From: Dermacentor variabilis
Taxonomy: Eukaryota > Arthropoda > Arachnida > Ixodida > Ixodidae
NCBI RefSeq assembly: GCF_050947875.1
Contig: NC_134570.1
Span: 108,964,622-109,028,621, forward strand
Direction: 5' to 3'
Length of the DNA stretch: 64,000 nt
Shown: piece after piece, positions 54,156 to 64,000 of the stretch
Numbering within the stretch: position 1 is the first letter of the stretch
Layout of the letters: the number at the start of each line of letters is the position of its first letter
Notes under the pieces: model-generated
Told to the model about the DNA's origin: nothing
Databases searched by the model: none
What the model saw: the letters and a program-made list of their open reading frames with translations, nothing else
Program-made: the position numbers and the translations under genes

Positions 54156-55265
54156 GCTCTCAAAGCGACGAGAGGACGAAACGGTCGTTTGGACAAGTTG
54201 CAAAATATTAAAGAGGTACTGAAAACTCCTACACTCTTCTTGTCTGGGTTAAATACGGCCCGTATACCATTGTCGCGGCTCGTGGTGGCGTTAGGGCAAG
54301 GAATCCATCGACAAATACGTTCAGTGGTAGGAATAAAGGAAAATGGGCTCATTTGGTATTAGTTACGCGGCTCCAGTTACGGAAGCCCGCTCCATGCAAG
54401 TTAAACGTCTGACTTCACATCAGGACACGTCGGCCACACTCCACAAAAAGCATCCGCTTTTAATACCGTCGTCGTCCCTAGGCGACTCCGCTAGGCTAGG
54501 GTATGATTTTATCGCGGCCAATCATAATCGTCGACTGAGTTGCGATACCACGCCCATGCTATCGAAACGCTCCGCAGCACCCGCACCTCCAAAGCATGGA
54601 ATCGGGGACAGGATAGCAACCTGGGAATCCAAGGTTGGCGCCGTTCTTCGGTAGCATTTGGAGTTGGCCCTTTTCATGATTAGTTCAGGCTGTCAGGTAG
54701 TGGTGGTGGTGTGGTGGGGCGAGGGGGGGGAGGGTGCTTTTTGTGGACACGTCAGCAGTCGGTGTCAACGTGGCGCTGATGGATCGGTGGGGCTGCCTCG
54801 TGGCAAACGTCTAATTAATACCCTTGGCCGTGTTGAGACGTAACACCATCTAAACCACGTAAAAAAGTAATGACAGGGGTCCAACCGCTTCAAATAATTT
54901 ACGACAACAAATACTTGTCTCTAGGAAGCAGCGTACCGCGTTCCCGTACCTCGGTGAATGGCGTGTCATGATGACGCCGCGATACCCTGGGTTCACTCCG
55001 TTCCAGCGATCACTATGGTTGCCGCACGCGTGGACCGGCTGTAGAAACGCGCACAGCATTCTTGCTCACTCTTTTATGAGTAACGTCATAGTACTTCACC
55101 TTAAAGCTACGCAACGTCAGCAAATATGGCTCCATGTCACGGTAATGACGTCAGGTCCCTCATTCGAGAGCAGCTTGATTATCAAATTAAATTAACGTAC
55201 GTTTCCAAACTTTCCTACTTGTTATAGGTTTGGAGCTTTTTGGCCCTCGTAGGCCCTTGCGCCAC
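54156..55265. other. No gene recognised
   Basis: Mixed-composition DNA without a convincing exon or repeat pair. Confidence 0.5.
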
Positions 55266-55280
55266 ATCATCATCATCATC

Positions 55281-55314
<34 letters not shown>

Positions 55315-55345
55315 TCGTCGTCGTCGTCGTGGTCATCATCATATT
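55266..55345. repeat. Trinucleotide repeat (CAT/CAC/CGT)n
   Basis: Runs of CAT, ACC, CAT, CGT and CAT triplets; frames on either strand become Asp/Gly, Ser or Met homopolymers. Confidence 0.9.
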
Positions 55346-55789
55346 TGTTAAGTGACATCCCTTTCTTGCGCGAGAAGCACGCGTTTGCAATTGTAGCACT
55401 GAGAAAATTCGTGCCATGGAGTAAAGCTCTAAGGAAATCAGTCGTCGAAAGCCAAAGCACTATGGGCACTCTTCCCCATTTACGGTCAGTTGACGCGTAC
55501 AGCGAGTAAAATGGCTGCGATGGTATAGCGTAGCACCGAAAAAACATATACAGGAGCATTCTTCGCTTCGATTGCGCTATTTTTGAGCGTGCTAACGAGT
55601 TAGGCGTTTGACCTGCCTTTCGGTACTAACCCTGGCTTCCTCGAAGGCCCCGAGATGCGATATTAGATGCTCGAAATCGGTGCAGAGACGTCGCGCAAGC
55701 TATAAGTTTCATTGCGCTGGACGTCATGTCTCTCTTTTTGCAGACAACAGCCTCTACAGACGAGCATCGAGGTGGTTGGTTTCGAAGCT

Positions 55790-56341
55790 GCCTGCCAATG
55801 CGGACGCCTTCGAAAGAGCACCACCCGAAAGCTGGCTTCGCCACTACAAGAGTCGCATTGCGAAGAAGCCCGCTTCTGTATATGCCTTTTTCTTTTTTTT
55901 TTTTCAATTTACGCAAGCGGGAATGGAGAGCGTTACACCGGCGACAGTGCTATAAATAAATGTGCACCAGCAGGCATCGAACGCGTAAACCTCAAAATCC
56001 GAGATTTGCGCATGCACGATTGCATAATCGGGACGTGATGCGGTTGCTTTTGAAGGAATACGCACATGCAAACGCCGTCGAAAGAGCACTGTCGGAACTA
56101 TGGCTTCTCCACAATAAAAGTCGCAATCAGTAAAGACCCCTTCTGTGTTCAGTTGCCTCCGTTTTGCATGTTTACCTGTACAGTGGAGTCATCTATAGAA
56201 GCATGTAAAGGGGAGCGTTAACAGGCGAAATTAAAAACCGTTTTATAATACGCACGGAAGCAGGCAACGAATCCGGACCCTCAATTTCCGAGATTGACGT
56301 CTAGCGATTGCACAATCAAGACGCCCGCGAACCGAATGCGC
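55790..56341. repeat. Degenerate tandem duplication, ~280-bp unit
   Basis: Paired blocks in the same order: 'cttcgaaagagcac' (55810) with 'gtcgaaagagcac' (56074); 'cccgcttctgt' with 'ccccttctgt'; 'caggcatcgaacgcg' (55971) with 'caggcaacgaatccg' (56263); 'gattgcataatcgggacg' with 'gattgcacaatcaagacg'. A weaker third unit may lie at 55600-55690. No coding sense. Confidence 0.6.
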
Positions 56342-56822
56342 CTAAAAATGATCTTTTTCTTCTTTATTTCTTTTCTTTTTTTTTTTTTTTTTTTTGTAGA
56401 GCAGCACGCGGCAGGCAAGCGTTGCAAGCTAAACGACTCAACAGTTCATGTCAAATTGAACTGTCGGTGCGACACTAATGAGCCCAAGCAGAAAAATTGA
56501 GGTCGAGCTGTTGTTCAGACTGTGCAGAAACGAACTGCTTTTCTTAGCCCGCGAATGATCAGAGTTTATTACTAGCAACACGTAGCAGATATTCGTGAAA
56601 ACTAGTTGATAGTTCTCGTCTAACCTCTTGAGCTAGTTCAGACCTAAATCATGCCATGTGAACACATAGCTTAAGTCACACATAAACTACTGACAAATTG
56701 ATTTCTATTGCTTCGCCGTGCGACAGCGATTGCGCCAACGTGCGCCGATCCCTCGTTTTTGATCTAGCTCCGACGACGCGAACGGAATGGGTTTGCTACC
56801 TCACTTTCGCAGGGAACGCTCG
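56342..56822. other. No gene recognised; T-run
   Basis: T-rich run 56375-56395; nothing else supported. Confidence 0.5.
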
Positions 56823-56955
56823 TAATTGTTGGGGTTTAACGTCACAAAGCTGCGCTGTTGGGATGAAAAAAACGACGTAGCAGATGGCTGCGGATTACCA
56901 CTGATCGTCTGAGGCCCTTAAACATACAGCTCGACCTAAGCACACAAGTGTGCTT
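56823..56955 (-). mobile_element. SINE 3'-domain fragment, minus strand
   Basis: 'gttggggtttaacgtcacaa', 'agctgcgctgttgggatg' and 'ctgatcgtctgaggcccttaa' correspond to the reverse complement of a SINE 3' domain related to those above, ending at 'cttaagcacac'-type words. Confidence 0.5.
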
Positions 56956-57939
56956 AGATTTAACTTTCTATCGTGTATAGCTTGGGCAAGTTGCCAAAAT
57001 CAGGTTGACGAGGGATGGCCACACAATAACCGAGGTCCTTATAGAGCGCATGCGCTCTTTCTTTTGCCCCTATGGCGTCTCTTGAGTCTTGAGACAGTCT
57101 TGAAACAGTCTCTTGAGCTGTTTATCGCCAACACGCAGCTTAGCTTTGCCCTTCCGAACTACGCGGTAACCAAGCTTCTTAATTACAGCTCCAGACGGCG
57201 ACGGAGGAGGACGCGGAAACCACCTGGCTTATTGTCTACAGAGGCAAGTTGTAACGAGCTGTATACAGTGTTCGTACCGCCATCCTCACTTCGTGAGGAT
57301 GGCTGTCCCCGCGTATCAGAGAAAGCAAGGCTCCATTCTCACAGGAAAGAGTGCTCGCGTTATACGCTTGACCTGCTTCGTAACGTGAACATGGAAGCAG
57401 GCAAATGCAAGGGGAACTTGTCAGAACTACTTCACTCGACCAATCTCGTTCGCACTTACGCATTGCGAGCTTATACGGAAGGCAAGGCATGGCTTTCCTT
57501 TACGCATGCCTGCAGAATAACTTCTTCCAGGGAGTTTGCTACACGACGTGATTTTCGTCAAGGAAAAAAAAAATCCGGGAAGGGAACGCAAACACCAGAG
57601 AGAGGAACGGACAAAAGAAGAAACAGAAAGACAGGCGCTACAGCACCTGTCTCATAGCGTCGTCGCATAGCATCACCGTAGCGCCCGTCATTCTAATTCT
57701 GCTCTTTCATTTCGCTGATGTTCCCTTCTCGGAATTTCCGCGCTACAGAAATAATGGCTATATATACGCATATGCCTGCTGCTTACACCACGCTCAGGCG
57801 TTCGGATCTAGAGCAAACGCAGACACGCGGGGCACAGACAAGAGGCGTAACCCGTAAGAGGTAAAGCAGGGCCACAAGAGGCGCAGGTCGTGCAAATAAC
57901 ACGAGCGGAAACGCGTCGACAGGAAAAAAAAACGTCACG
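56956..57939. other. No gene recognised
   Basis: A 235-codon plus-strand frame (56950-57657) shows no domain and lacks coding-like composition; I do not call it a gene. Confidence 0.45.
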
Positions 57940-59852
57940 GTTTGCACAACGCGCGGTCGCAGCCAACGGCACCGCAGTGTCGAGTAATCCTATCGTCTTC
58001 CCGATCTAGGAGCTCGGACCCCCGCTTTCCTGCAAGGGGTTCGCGGACGGCATCCGGACACCCAACCGCACCACATCAGCGCTGACTGCTCCGCCTAGCG
58101 CCGAGTGCCGCAAAGCACCGCTGGTCGAGCTGGGTTGCGACGCCTTTTTTGGACAGTTGGACCGGGTGGCCTACGCCCCGCCCCGCCCCCCTCAGAGAGG
58201 TATCGGCCAACCCAACTCTATCGACAGCCTACACATATAAACAGCGCGACGCGCCTGGCAACGGCATTGGGCACGGCGGCACCGCAGTGAACATGTCGAG
58301 TGATCCTTTCATCTTCCCGATCCTGGTGAGAAAACATTTCGGCAAATATCACAAAAGTAACGACATCCTTCTTGCGCTGCTGCCGTGCCGAAGCCAAGTG
58401 TATGCAACTGTGTGTAATTGCATGGCGCCCTTGAGGCACTTAACTGATCCTTGCTGGGGATGTAGAAAGTAACCACGGCCCAGCCAATCGGGAAGTCTTG
58501 ACCGAAATTCGCAAGTTGGCTGCTGACATGCTTGCTTCAAAGAATGATGTTAAGGCTATAAATGAATCTCTAGACGCTATTCACGTGAAGTCAGATACCT
58601 TGGCAAGCCTCGAGGGCAGAATGGCAGGCGATGAGGACAAAATAGCAGCACTTGAAAATACCATTAGTAGTCTTCCACTCCAGGTTGATTATCTCCAAAA
58701 TAGAAGCAGAATATTGAAATTAATTTTTATGGCATCCCGGAAGTAGACGCCCTAAACAAAATCCAGAATTGATGTTCTGACTGGCTTATGCAGCTTAATA
58801 TTTCAAAATGTAAATGCATGCACATCTCACGCAAACGTTCCACTATTTTCCCGTACTCGCTGAACTCCACGGCGTTATCAGTAACAAACTCATACAGGTA
58901 CCTGGGAGTCGAACTAACAAGCTAACTTAGGTGAACCTTATCACGAAACTTTGTGCTAACACTTCCAGAACATTTGGTTTCATCCAAAGATCTCTGGCTA
59001 TGTCCCCTCCATCCATCAGGCAACTAGCATACGAAACATACGTCCGCTCTAAAATGTACTCGTAAGGAGCCCTCACCAGGTTTACTTGATTCAGTCGCTC
59101 GAAGCCATTCAGAACCGGGCAGCCCGCTTCATAACTTCTTAGTACTCACCTTAGCACAGCGTTACTGACATGAAATTGTCTCTCGGACTCGAACCCCTAG
59201 CACTCCACCGGAAACTTGCAATGCTCTGTCTTTTTCATAAATTATAGTTTAACTTTCCTGCACTACGCGAGAACTTATTACATGCTCCGTTACGCTCATC
59301 TCACCGTTTGTTTAACTCCCTTAGCGTACAGTGTTTGCATGGTTCTTCCAACGCCTTCAACAAATCCTTCCTCCCCATCGTCATAAAATAATGGAACAAT
59401 CTTCCCGAAGCCGTGGTTTTAGAGTCAAACCCTTCCAAATTTAGACAGTTACTATCAGACCATTTCAACCCAAAATAGCCACTTTTCCTCACGTTTCCTC
59501 TCCCAGCAATCCGACTTGCTTGTGTCATCGCCTATTTTTCGTTCTCTTCTTTTTTGCCACTTATGTTTAGCGTGTTTCACATTTACGTGTACACTTTTCA
59601 TTTAATTTACTGCTACTCTGTTTGAGATATTTTCATTGTTCTCTTTATACCTGATGTTTTCTACAGTTTATTATTTATTTTTCTGTTACCTTTGTTTGCA
59701 CATTTTCTTTCTTTATTTTTTTTTTTTTTGAGCTGATGTATAGCACTTTCCCATCGCTGTCTCCCCCCCCCCTCCACACACACACACACACCTTATGTAA
59801 TGTCTCTGAAGGGACCCTTAAGGGAATAATAAATGATGAAATGATGATGATG
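57940..59852 (+). pseudogene. CR1/jockey-type LINE relic A, internally deleted
   Basis: 5' UTR with two copies of a promoter-like monomer (57968-58005 and 58278-58322, ~310 bp apart), GC boxes (58177-58192) and TATAAA (58236). ORF1 starts at 58293 (MSSDPFIFPILVRKHFGKYH, later TDPCWGC), with a frameshift before the coiled-coil part (58498-58740, TEIRKLAAD … SLPLQVDYLQNRS). In the frame reading NFYGIPE, sequence jumps at ~58743 straight to the C-terminal RT region (QLNISKCKCMHISRKRST, NSYRYLGVELT), ending near 59478. The 3' end is AATAAATGATGAAATGATGATG. Endonuclease and RT core are missing; several stops remain. Confidence 0.75.
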
Positions 59853-60974
59853 ATCTTCCGAGTAACACAGCAAAGCTAGATGAATTGAATCGGGAATTTT
59901 TTTCCCTCTTACTTGAAGCAGATCCTAAAAAATCTTATGGTCCCGACAACGTACCACATGCATTTTTTAAGTAATACGCGGAATGGATGTCAAAGTTCTT
60001 ACTGATTATTTTTGTAAAATTATTGCAAATGGGCGAAATTGCGCAGAAATGGAAAACGGAAAAGGTTCTCGCTATACATAGACCCGGCGACTTCACCAGC
60101 ACATCAAATTACCGATCAATCTCGCTTACTTGCACGGCCGGCAAAGTCCTCGAACATCCAATCCTGAAACACACAGTATCATTCGTAGAAAAAAATAATA
60201 ATTTAATTGTCCCTATTAGTATGGCTTTAGAAAACGGTACTCAACTGATTGAGACAATCCACGACTTGGCGCTTACAACGGACAAATGTAGTCAAACCGA
60301 CATGACATTCCCAGACCTGTCAAAAGCGTTCTATCGAGTTTCCCATCCTAAGCTACTTCAGAAACTTATCCACTACCTCGGCTATAACACCATCACCAAT
60401 TGGATAAAAAGTTATCTTGCAGGTCGACCTCAATATGTACGTTATAGAGACCCCTCTTCGGATTGCGGCGATGTGTTGCCTGGCGTCTCCCAAGGCACCG
60501 TTTTAATTCCTATATCCTTCATTCTTCTTATCAATGATTTAGACATCAATATTCACGCCACAACAAGAAAGCTTGCAGATTACTGCATTATCTACAAGGG
60601 AATAACCTGCCGTGAAGACCAGCTAATCTTAAACAGTGCACTTGAAAATATAACACGATAGTGTCAAACGTGGCAGATGGTGATTAACACGGAAAAAATC
60701 TGTTTGGAACACAGTGACGAATAAAAGAGCGCCCGTGAAGTTCCCACATTATCTACAAGGACAGAGTTAAAGAAAGTGGAAGAGTATAAATATTTAGGCG
60801 TCATAATTTCAACAGATCTTAAATAGGACAAGCAGGAATCATGTGTTGTTAATAAAACACTGACAGTTCTAATCTCGTTAAAACGTTCGCTTAGATCCGC
60901 ATCAGTAGATACTAAATGCTTAGCGTACCTGTCACTCGTTCGCTCTATACTGGATAATGGAACGGTATATGTTG

Positions 60975-61041
60975 GTTTCCCTAAAGCCCCTCCAGACACG
61001 TTTCCGGTGGTGGCGCGTGGATGGAGGGGCTTTAGGTTTCC
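60975..61041. mobile_element. 55-bp foldback insertion with 14-bp inverted ends
   Basis: CTAAAGCCCCTCCA (60981-60994) and its exact reverse complement (61022-61035) bound a 27-bp centre. GTTTCC flanks both sides (60975-60980 and 61036-61041), looking like a 6-bp target-site duplication. It interrupts the LINE B coding relic. Confidence 0.7.
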
Positions 61042-61822
61042 CTTCCGTAAACAGTACACAACAAAATTGGAGAGGGTACAAAGGAATGCGATTAGATTTA
61101 TTTTTAATAAGTAACGTCGTCTCGACTCCCCTACGTAACTATTAAGGCAGGGCGAACTTCCCGCTATACAAAATCGGGCCAGGCCACTTCGTCTTTTCCT
61201 TCTTCACAATGGCAGCATGCAAATCAACGCGAGTAGCTACGTACTGCATATAGATACACGTAGTTCGCGAACAGAACACGCTGAGCACTTGACAGAATAC
61301 ATACTTCATAACGACATATTCAGGTACTCCTTTCTTTCTTTTTTTTTTTGTCCACATGCGAGCCGTGAATGGAAGTTTGCCCAACGACGGTGTCAACTGC
61401 GCATCACTCGAAGCTTTTATCGCCAAGATATCAAAAACAGTGCTTTGTAGTTGCGATCGGAATGTCATTCTGATTCACTTCTCGGTTTTTCGTTTTTTCC
61501 TGCCCCGATTTTTTTTTTTTTTCTGCTCACTAGTACTCCCGTTATCTCCGCCAAGCCTTATCTCTTGCGTAATGAATATCCAGTGTATGTAGACTTTCAT
61601 TGTGCTTCTTTCGTGTGCTAAAGCTTCCAACATGCCGTTAACTGCCGTTTCAGTTTTCTCATCCTTTTATAGCCATTTGTATATTGAATATAGAGTACAT
61701 ACGTACTGCCTCGTTCAACTCAACTTATTTAATATCCGCGCCTATTCGAAATGTGTTCTCTCGAATATGTATCCTGCCCCTTATCCTGCAACAGCCTCAA
61801 ATGTGAGGCTAACAGTATATTC

Positions 61823-61825
61823 AAA

Positions 61826-61884
<59 letters not shown>
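61823..61884. repeat. (AAAT)n tail/microsatellite of LINE B
   Basis: Pure AAAT repeat following the LINE 3' hairpin; probably grown from the LINE tail. Confidence 0.85.
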
Positions 61885-63776
61885 GGCTGTTTCTTTTTCT
61901 TATTATTACTGTTATTTGCTTGCCAAGTACGCGTATGCCCATGACGCGCGCACTGCGCCAACAGCGCACGCGGCGTACGCACGACGCACGGCTCGCCGGT
62001 CACACCGAAGAAAGTGCCCGTCGCCGCGTCGCTTCACTCCACACCTGCGCCCACCGTTTGCACGCATACTTATTCGCATAAGCGCGAACTTATTCGGGCA
62101 CCGGACGCGCCCCCTTGTTCCTGTTTTCTTTACTTCCTTCCTTCCTTCCTTTCTTTCTCTCTCCAAAGCACAGCCGCACGGCCATAGGCCATGCGAATGA
62201 GCCACGCGCCGGATCCGCTGCGGGCAGAACAAAGCGCAGCCGGCGAAGTGCCGCAGCGCGCCTCCGTGGACAACGGAGCACTTTGTACGCAAATGAAGCG
62301 AGCGCCTGCCCTCGCTGCTTCCCCGCCTTCTTCTGATGCTCCCTGCGCGGCTGTTGTTCCCTCAATGCTCTTCTTCTGCCCCCCCTCCCCCCCTTCCGAC
62401 TGGCCAGGCCAAGCAAGCGAGCCTGGCGCGACGACCATTCCACTTGCGCTTGCGTGTATGGCTGCGCTGCTTACGCGTCGCCGGATACGCGACCAGGCCG
62501 CATGCGGCCCAAACACTGGCTCGCGCGCGGGAATCGATTGGACTATCTGGCTTGCGTTGTTGTTTCGCTAGCCATTTTGATGCCTCCCCTCCCCGCTACC
62601 GCACGCCTTTTATTGCGCTTACTCCGACCTGTCCCCGAGTGTCCCTTCTTTTCTTCTTTTTTGCTATTTTGCCGCCTCGAAAAAGTTTCGGACGCACGTG
62701 CTTACAGGCCTTGTTCGTCCGGTTCCCGCTGCCTTCCTCAGGCAGCCGCATAAAAATACGCGAGCGTCAAAAAAAAAAAATTTATCCGGCGCGACCTGCA
62801 TCACGCTTTGTTCTTCTTGTAAGGGTGACGCGTGACTGCAACTTCGCCACGCCGGTAAAGTATACATATCGGGAACTTCGCGCCGAGCCACGCTACACTC
62901 CCCCGTTCGGCGCATGCAGTCTTCGCTCTGCATGCACCCTTTATGCAGCTCTTCCTTCGGCGCCATCCTCGCTCGCCTTAATTCTATTGTCGGGCCCCGC
63001 TCCCTCAGAGCGCGCGGGCAGTGAACAACAGCCAGCTGCAGCTGCTTTCGCTCAGGCGCGAACTAATCGAGACAATTTTTTTCTCAGCCGCTTCTTTTGA
63101 TTTTTTCACAGGAGATACCCTGCGCTCAGCGAGAGTCCGGCAGATAAACTGGCGCGCGATGACCGCCACCCACAGCGTTCTGTCCGCGGTGGTCAGCGTA
63201 TAAGTTTCGTCGTATCATCGCTTCTTCTGTTTGCACTATTACCGCACGAGCAGGGCATTCTCCCTCGCACGCGCTACTGAGCTCTGCTAAACATGTTCCC
63301 ATCTAGAAATATATATTTGTAGCGACTGAGGACTTCCTCCCTTTTGAAGGCAGTTATTCAGCACCGCGAAGCGACTTAGTTCGCGGCGGTGTTGCTTGTT
63401 TTATTAGCGCGGCAGAGGCAGACTTGGGGAAGCCTGCGTCCTCCTTTACTCCACGCGTACTTTAAGTGATATGGCGTGACCTGGTATGTTCAACCGATGG
63501 TGGTCGTATAGCGGTTCCGACGACTCGCAGTCGTGTTTTGACCGATATGTGTGTGGCGTTTCCGGGTGGAGGCTTGGCCGTGCCATGTACGAGTTTTGAG
63601 TATATACGCGCCAACGATGCTCACTTATTCCAAGCTCCAAACAAAGGAACCGGTCTGCTTTCCTCCCTCCTCCAATTCCTTTCGCCATGATACCGGCCAA
63701 TGTTCAAGTTGTCCGCCACGCGACACGCTAGAGAACCGCGATGAGGTCAGCAGGCTTCACGCATTCCTTTAAAACA

Positions 63777-63778
<2 letters not shown>
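61885..63778. other. No gene recognised; GC-rich spacer
   Basis: GC-rich stretch with CTTC repeats (62131-62160) and overlapping long frames on both strands at 61912-63100, none with a domain. Overlap on both strands argues for composition rather than coding. Confidence 0.5.

Positions 63779-63821
<43 letters not shown>
63779..63821. repeat. (CT)n microsatellite
   Basis: Pure CT dinucleotide run of about 42 bp. Confidence 0.95.
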
Positions 63822-63824
<3 letters not shown>

Positions 63825-64000
63825 TGCACACAAACGGAAAAAGCGTTGCATTCGTCAGGTCGCCATTATCCGCGCATGTGAAACTTGACCACGACACCTA
63901 AAAAAAAAAAGAAAAGATCACGGAAGGCAGTAGTTTCTTGATACCACATTTACTATTTCTTGCACATTCGATCACTCTGCCGAAACGTATGCGCGCGCGC

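Larger units (their letters stand above)
59853..61884 (+). pseudogene. CR1/jockey-type LINE relic B, 5'-truncated
   Basis: Starts inside the RT (YGPDNVPHAFFK then a stop) and continues 59987-60658 (NYRSISLTCTAGKVLEH, LSKAFYRVSHPKLLQKL, GVSQGTVLIPISF, LADYCIIY). Two catalytic signatures are damaged: SKAFD reads SKAFY, and ADD reads ADY. Further fragments are EEYKYLGVIIST, KLERVQRNAIRFIFN and a degraded C-terminus to ~61448. The 3' UTR ends in a small hairpin (AGCCTCA 61793-61799 with 61804-61810) and (AAAT)n. Stops at 60659 and beyond, plus frameshifts, make it inactive. Confidence 0.75.

Noticed and set aside
53219..54352. 377-codon minus-strand frame
   Set aside because: No recognisable motif, mixed low-complexity patches, and overlapping plus-strand frames of similar quality.
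56950..57657. 235-codon plus-strand frame
   Set aside because: No domain or coding-like codon preference; could be chance in balanced-composition DNA.
62336..63100. 254-codon plus-strand frame
   Set aside because: GC-rich DNA open on both strands with Pro/Ala/Arg-rich products and no motif.

Overview
This window is eukaryotic, repeat-dominated, intergenic or intronic DNA. The arthropod repertoire points to a hard tick (Ixodidae): CR1/jockey-, RTE-, R1/I- and Tx1/L1-like non-LTR retrotransposons, tRNA-derived SINEs ending in a 'cccaggtggtcgaa' domain, large LTR elements, GATA/AC/AG/AT microsatellites and GC-rich codon third positions. The tick assignment is inference from resemblance of these repeats to families I recall; nothing could be searched. 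There is no operon, rRNA, bona fide tRNA gene or CRISPR.

Layout. 1-11.3 kb: microsatellites, a LINE 3' tail, two foldback elements (3651-4198 and 7389-7918) and one good candidate host exon on the minus strand (8092-8193, possibly calsyntenin-like). 11.3-16.7 kb: a two-ORF Tx1/L1-type LINE (11608-16490) with both frames open, inserted into a tRNA-derived composite repeat and flanked by a perfect 15-bp target-site duplication. 17.36-24.53 kb: an intact LTR retrotransposon on the minus strand with ~913-bp LTRs, a 4-bp target-site duplication and one 1500-codon gag-pol. Its integrase lies BEFORE reverse transcriptase, the Gmr1-like arrangement of Ty3/gypsy elements. 25.8-26.7 kb: a second, unrelated LTR with its primer-binding site and leader remnant. 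29.6-31.6 kb: an RTE relic whose two halves lie on opposite strands between AT tracts, a SINE, and an R1/I-like LINE remnant inside a second copy of the composite repeat. 32-57.9 kb: mostly non-coding, with SINE fragments, LINE 3' tails, inverted repeats, a CCAAT-bearing tandem array and (GATA)n arrays. 57.9-61.9 kb: two CR1/jockey-type LINE relics in tandem. The first is internally deleted but keeps its promoter-like 5' UTR; the second carries a 55-bp foldback insertion. 62-64 kb: nothing recognised.

The transposons relate as nested insertions rather than as a cooperating system. The most notable item is the intact Gmr1-like element: gag with SAP-like and SCAN-like segments, then PR-IN-RT-RH in one frame, with nearly identical LTRs apart from an odd diverged patch at the end of U5. 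The second is the LINE sitting exactly inside the tRNA-like part of a SINE, since the Tx1 clade includes target-specific elements.
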